Positions 1-10,265 of a stretch of DNA of 40,819 nucleotides are shown here, one piece after another (within the stretch, counting starts at the first letter, position 1; each line of letters starts with the position of its first letter). The notes under the pieces are model-generated. The model worked only from the letters and a program-made list of their open reading frames with translations. It was not told where the DNA came from and made no database searches. The stretch comes from Bremia lactucae (lineage: Eukaryota > Oomycota > Peronosporomycetes > Peronosporales > Peronosporaceae), in NCBI RefSeq assembly GCF_004359215.1, contig NC_090623.1:345079-385897 (forward strand). The letters run 5' to 3'. Position numbers and translations under genes: made by a program.

Positions 1-430
1 CGGGCGGTGCAGGAGACTTGGTCCAGTCACCTACAATTAATGTAGCAGGCGACTTGTCACCGTTACCTGCAATGTCGTCAACAGATGACATGTTCCATTC
101 CCCGACTATGGGAGTAGGAGGTGACGTATTCCTCGCAGCAGATGCATTAGCGTCTGCTGAAACATTTGAATTATTAATAGCTGCACTGATCCGTCCAGTA
201 TGCTTGTGAGATTCATACCCCATCAGTAGTCCGTACGCTCATGCAGCGCATTTATGAATCTTCTTCGATCTGTAAAAATAAGCAGTAGTAAAATCAAGCC
301 TTACGGCGCTTTGGTGATACACGATACGAAGCGCGGGACCGGGATTGAACCAGTGACCATTCGATCTGCGATCAAAGCGTTATCCGATAGGTCGTTTGAG
401 TCGGTTTGAAGATTTTCTTTTTGGTCTCGT
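1..430 (-). repeat. SINE-like / tRNA-derived repeat, copy 1
   Basis: The stretch is homologous, with divergence, to 1800-2150; shared landmarks include a CGACTTGTCACCG block, a CCCCGACT block and the GCGCTTTGG box near 306. Read on the minus strand, about 412 to 330 contains GGTTCAATCCC, a close match to the Pol III B box (T arm), preceded by a 5-bp anticodon-type stem with a 7-nt loop and a GGATAACGC D-arm-like block. That organisation is typical of tRNA-derived SINEs, which are known in Phytophthora. A plus-strand reading frame from the window edge to 209 has a repeated SPTxxVxGD pattern and may be a protein relic instead. No acceptor stem closes, so this is not called as a functional tRNA. 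Confidence 0.45.
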
Positions 431-1544
431 ATTCGTGACATTGAGTGACATGCAAATAAATACTGCTGTGCTATTGCAAGCACTGATTTGTAGCCTCCAG
501 CAGCTCTTTATAATCTTCGGGGAACTACATGTCACGACATATCTAGATGAATTATAGTTTACGTGGAATTTCTAAATCATCCACGCGAGAACCATCTCGG
601 TTCATTGTGTCGGAAAAGCATCTAAATGATTCTAGAACACTTAGAATTAGAGCATGCCATTACCTACAGCTAAACACACCATGTGATAGTTTGTTGAGCT
701 AAATTGAACATAACTATTTTAATTGGTCCGTTTGGAGCGACTTTAGAGTGGCGATTACGTAATGAAATGAAGTTATATTAAAAAGAAGCCACTCTTTTCC
801 AATGGTATCGCTTTTATGTAAAACGTATTGCCCAGGCATCATATCCGATCCACGATGGCACCATCCGCAACTTTTGGAAAGCTGTAACCAGTTCGTCAAT
901 AAATTGTACAAGTCGTTTTTTCCTATTGCACTAGTTAAATGCTAGTCTTGCCGTCTTGACGGATGCCTTTTTTTAGCACAAAACCGTGCAGCTTCGAAAC
1001 GGATCGTCAATCCGGTGGACAGGCAATAAAGGGCCATTCGTAGCATGTCGACACGAGTTTTTTGCTAGGGTAGTACGGCCAACTCGCAGTAGTTGCTGAA
1101 AAATTCCATCTCCCGTGCGTCAAAAGTGGCATGTCGGGAATTGCCAAAACACCTTTTAGAATCACGAATGTATTAATAAATCTGGTACCATGCATCTCTC
1201 ACCTCTGCCGATACTACCCTAGACGTGGTTTTTGATGCTCTTTCATGCCGCGATTGATCTCCGTCTGAATCGCAATATTCTTTCGTACAGATGCAAGTGT
1301 TTGCCAAATTTCGACCATTTGGAAGATTTAAAAACCGTTTTCTCGCTAAAACTCTAAAGCTACTCATCGTTGGGCAGCGTTCATGCACGCAATTAAAATC
1401 CGCGTCGAATCTTGACTCTTGAAAACCCGCGTCCCGCGGTCTCCGATTCGAAATTGTTTTTTTTAGTCCGGCAAAATTTGTCTCCTCGGAACACCGACTA
1501 AACATCCTACAACAAACCCCACGAATCGTTATAAGTCACGATTG
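431..1544. other. No recognisable gene
   Basis: AT-rich sequence with only short chance frames on either strand. I see no conserved protein motif, tRNA or rRNA. Confidence 0.5.
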
Positions 1545-1800
1545 TGCGAAGTGCAAGGAGGCGCCGTACTGTCTTTTTTTATTAATATAATAGGTTCAGT
1601 AGTAGATAGAAGATCATTACGTCGGAAACTAAATACATTAATACAGTTTTACTTTTCCCTAAGTCTAATCCTTTGAATTTCCTTTGGTAGATTAAGCCCC
1701 TTAGCTTCTTAAAAAACCTTACTCTGTTCCCTTGTGTACGTGAAGTTTCGAGGTACCTTCACTGTACTCAGTGGGCGGTCAGTAGTCTTGCCAGTACTAG
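1545..1800 (+). repeat. Partial LTR, same family as the LTR at 36551-37272
   Basis: The segment contains GGAGGCGCC, TTAATATAATA, GTAGATAGAAGATC and an AATACAGT block in the same order as the reverse complement of about 36560-36870 and as 12846-13110. It is therefore a decayed fragment of that LTR in the opposite orientation to the 36.5-kb copy. It is followed directly by the second SINE-like copy. Confidence 0.6.
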
Positions 1801-2150
1801 TGTAATGTGCCGCGACTTGTCACCGTTTGCGTAATGCGTCACCTGATGGCATTTTTCTTTCCCCGACTTTGGGATAGGATGATTATTCTTCCTGCAATGA
1901 TTTCTGCTGGATATTTGCATTGTAATGGCGCATTTTTTGCTTGTATGCTTTTGATATTCTACCCTATTAGTATGCGTACGGTCCTGGAATGCTTTATGTA
2001 CTTGTCGATCTGTAAGGTTTGGCAGTGTTAAATATGGCTTAGCGCTTTGGCTATACACATACTAACGCGTGCTGGGATTGGGCCAGTAATCCTTTGATCT
2101 GCGATCTATGTGTTATCTGAAGGTCTTGTGACTCATGGTTTCCCGCCCCT
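1800..2150 (-). repeat. SINE-like / tRNA-derived repeat, copy 2
   Basis: Diverged direct repeat of 1-430 in the same orientation. The minus strand keeps a degraded B-box (GGCCCAATCCC) and the GATCGCAGATC anticodon-arm block shared with copy 1. No functional tRNA fold is claimed. Confidence 0.45.
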
Positions 2151-2527
2151 CGTGCCTCTATCAGCGATTGGCGGGTTGTTTTAAGAACTTGAATCAACTT
2201 ATGAACAGAAGGGTCATATTACTGCCACAATGTACCATATGTCACGAAAATACGCTAAATGTTGCATTTGTGTACCTGTCGTGAGGCTACAATCTACTTG
2301 AAGGACAAGCTACGAAGGGGAATGATTGGTGATATATAGTTATATACTTCTTTTTGTGCATTCCGTCAGGTTACATTTTATATTATTGTTTCCGAGATAT
2401 CATTTCACACAATAAAATTGTCATTTTAATCTAGATTAATTAAATCATAATTGTAGTGTTTCTCTTATACGTGTATTGAAATCCAACTACCGGCTGCTTT
2501 ACTGTTACGGATGCGCCTGTTGCAAGA

Positions 2528-3000
2528 TGTGGCGGAGCTACCTCGCTCCTTAAGTCAGAGGAAGACTTATGGACCCAAAAAATCTCTTAGTTATATAGAA
2601 AGAACTAATAGGTTTAACAACTCAGGGAGTTGTACAGGTTTTTAGTTCAAGGGATTCAGGGGTTCGTAGAACCAAGTGGCAACTAGTGCCCAAAAGTATG
2701 TACCTTAGACAGGCTTCCATATCTCACAGATCAATGCGCAAGCCTTAGGGAGGCAATTGACGCTTTAATAACAAAATGAAAAACCAAACTTTATTTACTT
2801 ACTAAAATCTAAATAATACCCTTGCTAATTTAAAGTAGATTTCGGCCGCCAGGTTTATATCTTGCGGATGCCACATATGTTACCCATAATAAATGGAATT
2901 TTAGTAGTTATCTTGTTTTTATATAGATTAAAAGGGTGTTTTACCGATAAAGTAAATATACCATAACAACGGTTCAACAACCGATGTGTGCTCCATTGCA
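2528..3000 (-). repeat. Solo LTR (family of the 15492-23191 element)
   Basis: The 473-bp unit begins TG and ends CA. It matches the LTRs at 15492-15937 and 22637-23191 over its whole length: GGAGCTACCTCGCTCC at the left, the CAGATCAATGCGCAAGCC box in the middle, and CAACCGATGTGTG near the right end. No internal element sequence lies on either side. The flanking pentamers are CAAGA (2523-2527) and CAAGG (3001-3005), four of five identical, which fits a target-site duplication. The strand follows the sense of the full element. It is most simply the product of LTR-LTR recombination. Confidence 0.8.
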
Positions 3001-4317
3001 CAAGGCGCATCCGGGAATTAGCCGCGCCGAGCTTGTTGTGCAAAGCACGAAGTGTCCCTTACATTCTATTAATAACAAGGAATGGTGCGAAGTCTAAGAA
3101 AATGAATTTTTCAGCAAAGCTAATATAATTTAACATCACATACTCGAGCCGACTGACTAAGGTAAGGTTTGAGTGAATGACATTGCCTTGTGACAAACTT
3201 GTTTGATCCTGGCAAGAATTAGCACATACTGCAGATCACTATGATTCAGTAACACTTTGTATTGTAAAGTTTTGCATTTCGATTATACTTAAATAATTTG
3301 CCAAGTAAAGTTTAATAATATAGGTCCCCAGGCGGAATATTTTCTTTGTCGAAATTTTTAATAATTTACTCTGTACAAGACAGTAAAAAATTCACTTGTA
3401 CTTTGAAGATATAAGAACTCAAGTCAGGTGAGCAGTAGCAGTACTAGCAATTCATCGACACAAAAGTAATCTTATTTGCTTAAGGGGGCATCCGCAAAAA
3501 GCCAATATTTGTGCTTTCAGATCTGGAGTTCGAGGCGTCGCCGGCTTAATGTCCAATATTGTATCGAGGGGGCTGAGCTTTAGGTTAAGAAGTGTAAATC
3601 GGGCCACGACCAAGGGCACAGCGGAGCTTGTCAAATTCTGACTTCACAGATAATTGGAGAGCTTAACTTTTGGCCTTAATAGGAATGACGTCCTTACATT
3701 CGCCAACTAATCAACATACCTTTTGCAGCGCGCGATGTGACGATAATTGTTCTCACGGAATGTAGTTTTGCTTTGAGCGCATTTAACAAGCAAGATGCGT
3801 TCTCAGACGCTTAAAGTACGTTTCCGACCCGAAGCTTCAGCACAATAATTATATACAAGATTGCAAGTGTCAATCTGCTCACTTAAAGGCGCACGCATTA
3901 ATAGGCTAGTGTACATTTTACAGAAAATATTGACAAAGTCAGCTTATTTTTAATAAGGTTCACTGTCCGCATGTGTACAGTACATGACCGCGTATGTATG
4001 CAACATGTATCAGCTTATACAAAGGCATTGATTTGCTTCATCAGACGAAAGACGAAATTATTAGTATTGCAACGCATCACAAGGAGCATTAGTAGCGTAA
4101 CACCTCTAGCCACTGTTGCCTCAGTACTAGCTCACCTAGACTCACAACGGTCAAGTAAAAGGTGCCTCCATCATTTACGTACGCAACAGAGAAGGATTTG
4201 AAGCAACTAAGAGTTCTTAATATCTGGTTCGGAATGGATTCGATCCGGAAACGCAAACATTTTGTTCCTTTAAGTGATTGACTCTCGCTACGTCAACCCA
4301 AGGTCAGTCGTCCTAAA
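3001..4317. other. No recognisable gene
   Basis: Only chance frames are seen. A short AGCAGTAGCAGTACTAGCAA stretch near 3430 resembles the tail of the 36.5-kb LTR family. Nothing else can be supported. Confidence 0.45.
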
Positions 4318-6895
4318 TACCTTTGCCGCGAATCGATGAATTGATCGAAAAATGCAGGGTATACGCTACTTGACAGAATTGACTTAGCTTAAGGGTACCA
4401 TCAGATGCGTATCCATCAGGATAGCAAAAAGTGTACTGCGTTTTGTACATCAAATGTGACGGAACAGTGGTGCGTTGCTCCGATGGGCCCTGCTGGAATG
4501 CCTGGCATTCTGGCGCGCTTGATGAGTGTTCTTTTTGGAAAGTTCCCATTCGTTGTGGTATATTTGGATGACGTATGCATTTTTCGTCTCTTATGGCGAG
4601 CATCTTGGACATCTTGCTATCATGTTCGACGTTTAACGCAAGGAAACACTCTTCGCTCACATCGGCAATTACAAGTTTGTGCGTCAAAAGGGCATAATTT
4701 TTCGGCGCACTGTATCTGGCAAAGGATTGTCCGTTGATAATACAAAGACGGGACCAATCGCTAAGTGGCCACCACTACCTCTGTAACAAATTATAGAGTT
4801 TTCTGGTCTTACTGGTTATTATCGCCGCTATGTCATCAGTTTGCGCATATAGTTCTGCCGTTGGCCAATTCGTTAAGAAAGATTCTCCATAGGTCTAAAA
4901 TGCAGAACAAGAGGAATCCTTCGTAAGGCTGAAGTCTTCCTTACAAGCCGCACCTGTGCTGACTTTGCCCAACTTTTCACGCCCGTTTGTTTTCCCTAAG
5001 GATGCATCGAGGTCGTGCGTTGGTGGTGTTCTATCACAATTTATCAGTAGACATGACCATTCAGTAGCGTTTTATTCAAAAAAGCTTGGAATCCACGATA
5101 TTACTTGGCCTGCTCATGAGAAGGAGCCATAGCTGGGTTATACAAATGGCGTCATTACCTTTATGGCCAACAGTTTGAGATTTCCACGGACAATAGCGCC
5201 TGCTCTTGGCTGCTTCATCATCCCAAAGTTTCGTTAAAGTTGACTCGATGCTTGACCATCTTCGCTCAATAAATGTTTACTATACAACACATTAAAGGTG
5301 CTTTTAACGTCGCAGCTGATGCGTTTTCGCGCCGGCCTGATGATACTGTTGTACACAATATCCACTTTCACAAGTTCAATTCTAGTTGCCGACAACGAGG
5401 TGCACGTTTACTTTGTGCGCCCTCGGTCCCAACTCTGCTCCGGGAAGAAGAGGCTCTGCAAGTCGCCGCCTTAATGGCAGCGTCATATGTCGAGTTTTGT
5501 CACAAGAAGTAGGAAAGCTACTTCAACAAGGCTACGCCAAAGATTCAGAGTTTAAAGAAGCATGGAAAAGTTCTGATACAAGTTCATTGTTTGTCGAACA
5601 CGATGAATTGTTGTTCTTGCCCAAAACGAATAAGCTTGCACGTCTTTGTGTACCAAACAACAACCGTGTGCGCACAAAAGTAACATCGGGATATCATGAC
5701 TCGGCCATAGCTGCTCATCCGGGCAATCACAGAACCTTCTTGCGAGTTGCTCAACGGTATCGATGCAAATAGACATCAAGGAATACGTCAAACATGTGAA
5801 ACATGTACATGTTGGTAGCATGACAATCAGCGAAAAAATAGATTGCTGATTACCAATTCCGATATCTGGTGCTTGCTGGCAAGTAGTGTCAATCGACTTT
5901 ATTACAAGGCTTTCGGTTTCCAGTGGATTCGAAGCCATATTATCGGTCGTCGACAAGTTTTCAAAATGCACCAAGTACGCAGCAGTTCACGTTAAGGGCG
6001 ATGCATGCACCACAGTAAAAGTATTTTTCGATGCTGTCGTTCGACACCGTGGTCTTCCAGAAGTTATCATAAATGACCGAGACAGCAAGTTCTCGTCCAT
6101 GTTTTGAAAGTCTTTGCTGATGATCATTTAAGTATGACAACCGCTCATCGGTCTCAAGCCGATGGACAGACCGAGCGCCAGAACCTTGTGGTAGAAGACG
6201 CACTCAGATACATGGTATCTTGCCATGGGAATAACTGGACCGAACACCTGGGAAGCATAGAGTAAGCACACTCTACACTGGTTAGTGCATCCACTGGATA
6301 CTCTCCCTTTGAAATAGATACGGGAAGAAAGGAACGCTCTGCATGGCATAAGGCACTGGGCTAGAATAGTCAACCAAAGGAGATTTACGTATACGCAAAC
6401 GAGTTTATCGAAGAACGAGCAAAGATCATCGATCAAGCTCGCAGAAATATTCTAAAGTACAAGCTTCGTAAAAGCAACATTATGATCAAAAGCGCCGAAT
6501 AAATCATGTTGAATTCAAGGTTGGAGATCTTGTTATGCTTGAAACTGGCAGATTATTGTTGAAACACGCTGCGAAGGAAATGAAGACACCAAGAGCCAAG
6601 TTTGCGGCAAAAAAGGTGAGACCATTCGAAATTATCAAAATGGTTAATCTTAATGTGGCAAAACTTGCGTTACCACAAAGTATGAAGAGGATCAATCCAA
6701 CTTTTAACGTTGATGTTCTATCAAAGTATGAACCGACACCGAGAAGGTTTCGAAGTCGTCCGATACCGAAATCAAAATTCGTGGATACTATCATCATCAA
6801 TTTATTGAACGTCTCTTAAAGAAAAGCCAATTTAATCGTCAACCATACTGGCTCGTAAAATGGCATGGCAAAACAAAGGAAGAAGCAACCTGGTA
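4318..6895 (+). pseudogene. Decayed Ty3/gypsy chromovirus pol (RT, RNase H, integrase, chromodomain)
   Basis: Plus-strand pol relic read across several frames. Reverse transcriptase begins near 4318 (PRIDELIE) and carries the YLDD active site at 4561-4572. RNase H is recognisable around 4950-5330, with an ADAFSRRP block ending that region near 5337. The integrase zinc-binding region lies at 5640-5800 (HPGNH). The integrase core is at 5886-6260, with SIDF, NDRDSKF and VVEDALRY supplying the DDE positions. A chromodomain follows at about 6791-6895 (YWLVKWHGKTKEEATW). Many stops and frameshifts separate the blocks, so it cannot encode a functional polyprotein. Gag and protease were not found, and no LTR pair could be assigned. 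The sequence differs clearly from the two minus-strand families, so this is a third Ty3/gypsy lineage. Confidence 0.85.
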
Positions 6896-7437
6896 GCGAT
6901 TGCGTCGTCTTCCACTCGTACGACGCGCAATAAAAATTGCTCTACTTGCGCGTGATATAGTCGAACGGACTCTTCGCTTCTTCCGCTATCCGTCGGTATC
7001 CTTCGCCCGCCCACCTTAAGCCCACCTTTCTTTTGGGATTTTAGCCGATGTGTTGTTTAACTCTTGTTGTTACTGTAGCATATGCGTCATTTGCTGCATT
7101 AGCTCGGTGTTTGAGGGTTGGCCTATTATAGAAAAAGGATGTGTTAGCAGCTTTTAAAAGACTTAATTGTTTAGGTTATTCAACTCTCTTTACTTGAACC
7201 GAAGGTCCTTTAAAATGGTGCGCTCGGCTTCATCTAAAAGCGCGTCTACTTCGTGTAGCGGAGCTGATAAGGTGGACCCCTTGCTTGGGCAGGAAGGCTT
7301 GCTCCTTGGTGAGTGTTTCGCTAAGATCTTTGCAATGCGCCCGGTATTGTAAAGATACAAGCCGGTCGCTCGCAGTTTTCTAGCTGTATTATTACATTGT
7401 AAAAAGACAATTAAATCCCGCCTCTTGTTTCAAGAGG
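6896..7437. other. Downstream flank of the chromovirus relic
   Basis: Presumably the remains of the 3' end of the element at 4318-6895, but I find no LTR boundary or gene. Confidence 0.3.
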
Positions 7438-7503
7438 ATATACGTTAGAGAGGCTTCTATCTCTTACAGATCAATGCGCAAGCCTTAGGAAGGCACTTAA
7501 CGC
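7438..7503 (-). repeat. LTR fragment (family of the 15492-23191 element)
   Basis: About 65 bp containing GGCTTCTATCTCTTACAGAT and the following ATGCGCAAGCC / AAGGCACTTAACGC boxes, which are also present in the LTRs at 2528, 15492, 22637 and 32753. The rest of the LTR is missing. Confidence 0.75.
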
Positions 7504-7610
7504 GGGTCCAAATCCCGGCATGACCTTGCAGCGGTAAGTTTTGCAGGAACGAACGGGTAGCAAAAATGGGCAGTCAATTAACTAAGTGGCAGTTTTGCGC
7601 AATATGTAAC

Positions 7611-7681
7611 ACGACCGCCTGTCTCGGCGCAAGCGCTTTCAAGTCCACCTGGGAAGGGCCCGATATGGCTTAAGCAAGCCA
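7611..7681 (-). pseudogene. Pol C-terminal scrap with antisense-ORF end
   Basis: About 70 bp nearly identical to 17320-17390 of the full element. On the minus strand it holds the LLKPYR block of the integrase C-terminus. On the plus strand it holds the RPPVSA...GKGP end of the antisense frame, with a one-base loss in the CCC run before the conserved ATGGCTTAA. Together with the LTR scrap at 7438 it is a heavily deleted third copy. Confidence 0.7.
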
Positions 7682-8290
7682 ATCTAGAACACTGGGCCCC
7701 TAGCTAGTTTACCCTGACGAGTCGCTAAGAAGACATTTAATGTCTCATTTTCTTCCTGGGATTTATCCACAGGCTGCCGAGGGATTAATCCCTCGGGATC
7801 TAGAAGAGGAATGAATATATTCATAAGCCTTATGAATTTTGAAAACTCGAAAAATTATTTCATTTTCAGACCTCTCACCGTTTTAAAGAGGAAAACCTTA
7901 CTGCAGTCGAACATAATCTGAGTATTGGCCTTTTGCTTATTGCTCATAGAGCTCAACGACTTAATTTAGCCTTAGGCGTAATGCGTTAGAAGTTCAACCT
8001 TTTCCCAGATGGATTAACAGTTTGCAGAGTAAGCCAGAGCCAACCTCACACAGACCAAGCGACTTCATCTGCCAGGCAGACGCTTAGATTTTCAGTGGAT
8101 ACTGAAGCCACACACTCAAAACTGCTATGCAGCGCTTTCAAAAAAATAGGAAAATTAACTGCGAGCGGAAATATCCACGCTACAGGTAGTACGTTACTGG
8201 CTGCGAGCAGAATCTCTCACGCTACAAGCAGTGCCGGGCAATCCAATGCAGCGCAATCTAACGAAGCGCGACGAAGAAGCGAGCCGATGG
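7682..8290. other. Intergenic / unclassified
   Basis: No gene is supported. It contains a perfect 20-bp palindrome at 7777-7796 (CCGAGGGATTAATCCCTCGG). Confidence 0.4.
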
Positions 8291-8347
8291 CAAAGAAGCG
8301 AGCGGACGGAGAAGAAGCGAGCGGACGGAGAAGAAGCGAGCGGAAGG
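8291..8347. repeat. 19-bp minisatellite, three units
   Basis: AGCGGACGGA recurs at 8301 and 8320, with a degenerate unit at 8339, giving a 19-bp period. A partial unit lies upstream near 8269. A plus-strand frame across it (8095-8370) gives lysine- and arginine-rich protein, probably by chance. Confidence 0.75.
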
Positions 8348-10265
8348 CCAGCAAGTGCTACCACTTGTAAGGAATGAGGGTCAATTACGATGGAATTTAA
8401 ATTTAGTTTGACTAAGCGATACTTTTGGTTCACTCCTTAAGGAATTGCCTGTACTAAATTTAATTCGTACTTAGTATCATCTCTCCTAATTGCGCAAAAC
8501 GTTCTTTCTTGTTTTTAATATGGCGCATATGTAAATTTCACATTGTATAAAATGAAGGTTAAAAATATAAATCGAACTAAGTGGTGAAGGGCTCACACAC
8601 CCATTTTGGAATTGCCACACACCTCTCCGTCCCCTTGTTTTAATTAGGAAAACTACAGACTAAAAATGATAGCATATAACATTATCATTATTCCGCATCA
8701 TTAATTGTTCCTTTAGAGTCATCTTTAGATCACTTTTGGACTTTGGTTCACCCCCTCTAAATTACATTTGGGAACCGATGTAGCAAACACCCCTTAATTA
8801 TCCACCTCTGCATTTATGAGAGGTAGCAATTTGTTGATAACTAGAATATATATTGAGAAACCTTTCTGCAGGCCTTCCCAGCTTCAGTAGCTCGGAAGTC
8901 CTGTAAAAAGACTTCGCAATATTTGCGTAATTTTTTGTTAAAACAGCAAGATGCTTTGTTAACAAAGAAATCACGAGCGAAAGCCGACAAAAGCGAAAAC
9001 ATAAGGAAATTGTGGCTTGCTTGCGCTTACAGTAGGTACAAAAAAGCATTAAGATATCGCCAATTTGAAAAGTTAGAATGCACTTCCGCAAGAGTTGGAA
9101 GAAGTAAAGTAAAATAAAATTCATTGTGGCTTGATCCCCAAAGACTCACTAGCATGCATGCGCAGGAGCGCACCTCCGACCCTTGTCGTTAATTTCCAGC
9201 TTAACTTCTCCCTCGCGCTCGATTTGCTGCTCTTTCATTTTTCTCTTTTATGACTTACCAATCAAGGGCGGGCGCTCTTGGCTTTTTCTCACCTGTTCAA
9301 ATTGTACATTTAACATCACCAAATGAAAACGCGGTTTCTGATGTGCCCACGAGTGGTCACTACTCTCATGTAGATAAATAGGGTGTGTGGCTACAGCGAT
9401 TCCCTAATGTAATTAAGGGGGGTGATGTTTCAAAGGCTAAAAGGGCAATCCAAACACGATTTTTAATTGTTTTTTGCATGTAGTGGAATGACCGGAAATA
9501 TTTTTAATGACGAGGGGAGGGGATATGCAGGGGTTTGTGGCTATACCGACTCCCTATGTTTTTTTCTTTAAGTGACTTATATATTAATCTAAGAAGAGTT
9601 AAGACTCATTGTTCACTGCCCATTCGCGCGCAGCCATTGGTGGGGTTGATTTAAAGGCTTATGAGCAAAACCGTCACACTGCGGGCGCTCCTTAACTGCT
9701 GACTGAAAAGTGATGGCGGAACTCAGCGAAGTTTTCTTGCTCTGGTATTGAATAATTGGCACTGTATCTCTAAGCTCGATAGGGCTCGGTTAATTTTCAA
9801 AGTTTTTTTCGCTCAAGAAGTCTTACAATTTCTCTAAACTCTCTTATTCAAGCATCGTATTTTGATCTCATATGCTTTCTTACACGGCAAAAAAACATTC
9901 TTACCCGTTAAACTTCAAAAGTTGTAATCCAAAGCAATTTAATCTGCAACTTCGACGAACCTTGGTGTATACAAATAAGAAAGCACCAACTATCATTTCT
10001 AAGCAATCAAATTAAAAAAACTAGAATTGCTAAGATGTACATCGAAAGCCCTTAAAATTTAAGACAAATCTTCGGTGTTTCTGACGCTTTCATCAATCTT
10101 TGCCTCAAAATTACCTACCCTCTTGTCAAATTGGCTTCAACCCAACAGATTTTCCACCTGTCAGATACGAGAAATTTGAGTGGGGAAGCAGATACTAACC
10201 GCAGCCCTACCCTTCCTCACTTATCCAGTTCGACTCGCGCTAAGCAGTTCGATAAAGTCGCTACC
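8348..10265. other. Intergenic, upstream of the receptor kinase
   Basis: AT-rich and without a supported gene. A weak direct repeat (GTGTGGCTACAGCGATTCCCT at about 9383 and a similar block at about 9532) is visible. The pyrimidine-rich TTTCATCAATCTTTG at about 10087 resembles oomycete initiator elements, but this is weak evidence. Confidence 0.4.

Noticed and set aside
5552..5974. 140-codon minus-strand frame
   Set aside because: Lies opposite the integrase region of the plus-strand chromovirus relic and has no protein-like motif, so it is a shadow.
7504..7530. T-arm-like sequence (GGGTCCAAATCCCGGC) suggesting a tRNA
   Set aside because: No D arm, anticodon arm or acceptor stem precedes it, and the invariant T-loop base is changed.
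8923..9117. Basic 64-codon plus-strand frame
   Set aside because: Begins at TTG, has no in-frame ATG and no domain; the composition follows local A-richness.
10131..10265. Upstream extension of the kinase frame
   Set aside because: Starts at TTG and contains no ATG; the ATG at 10266 gives a signal peptide at once.
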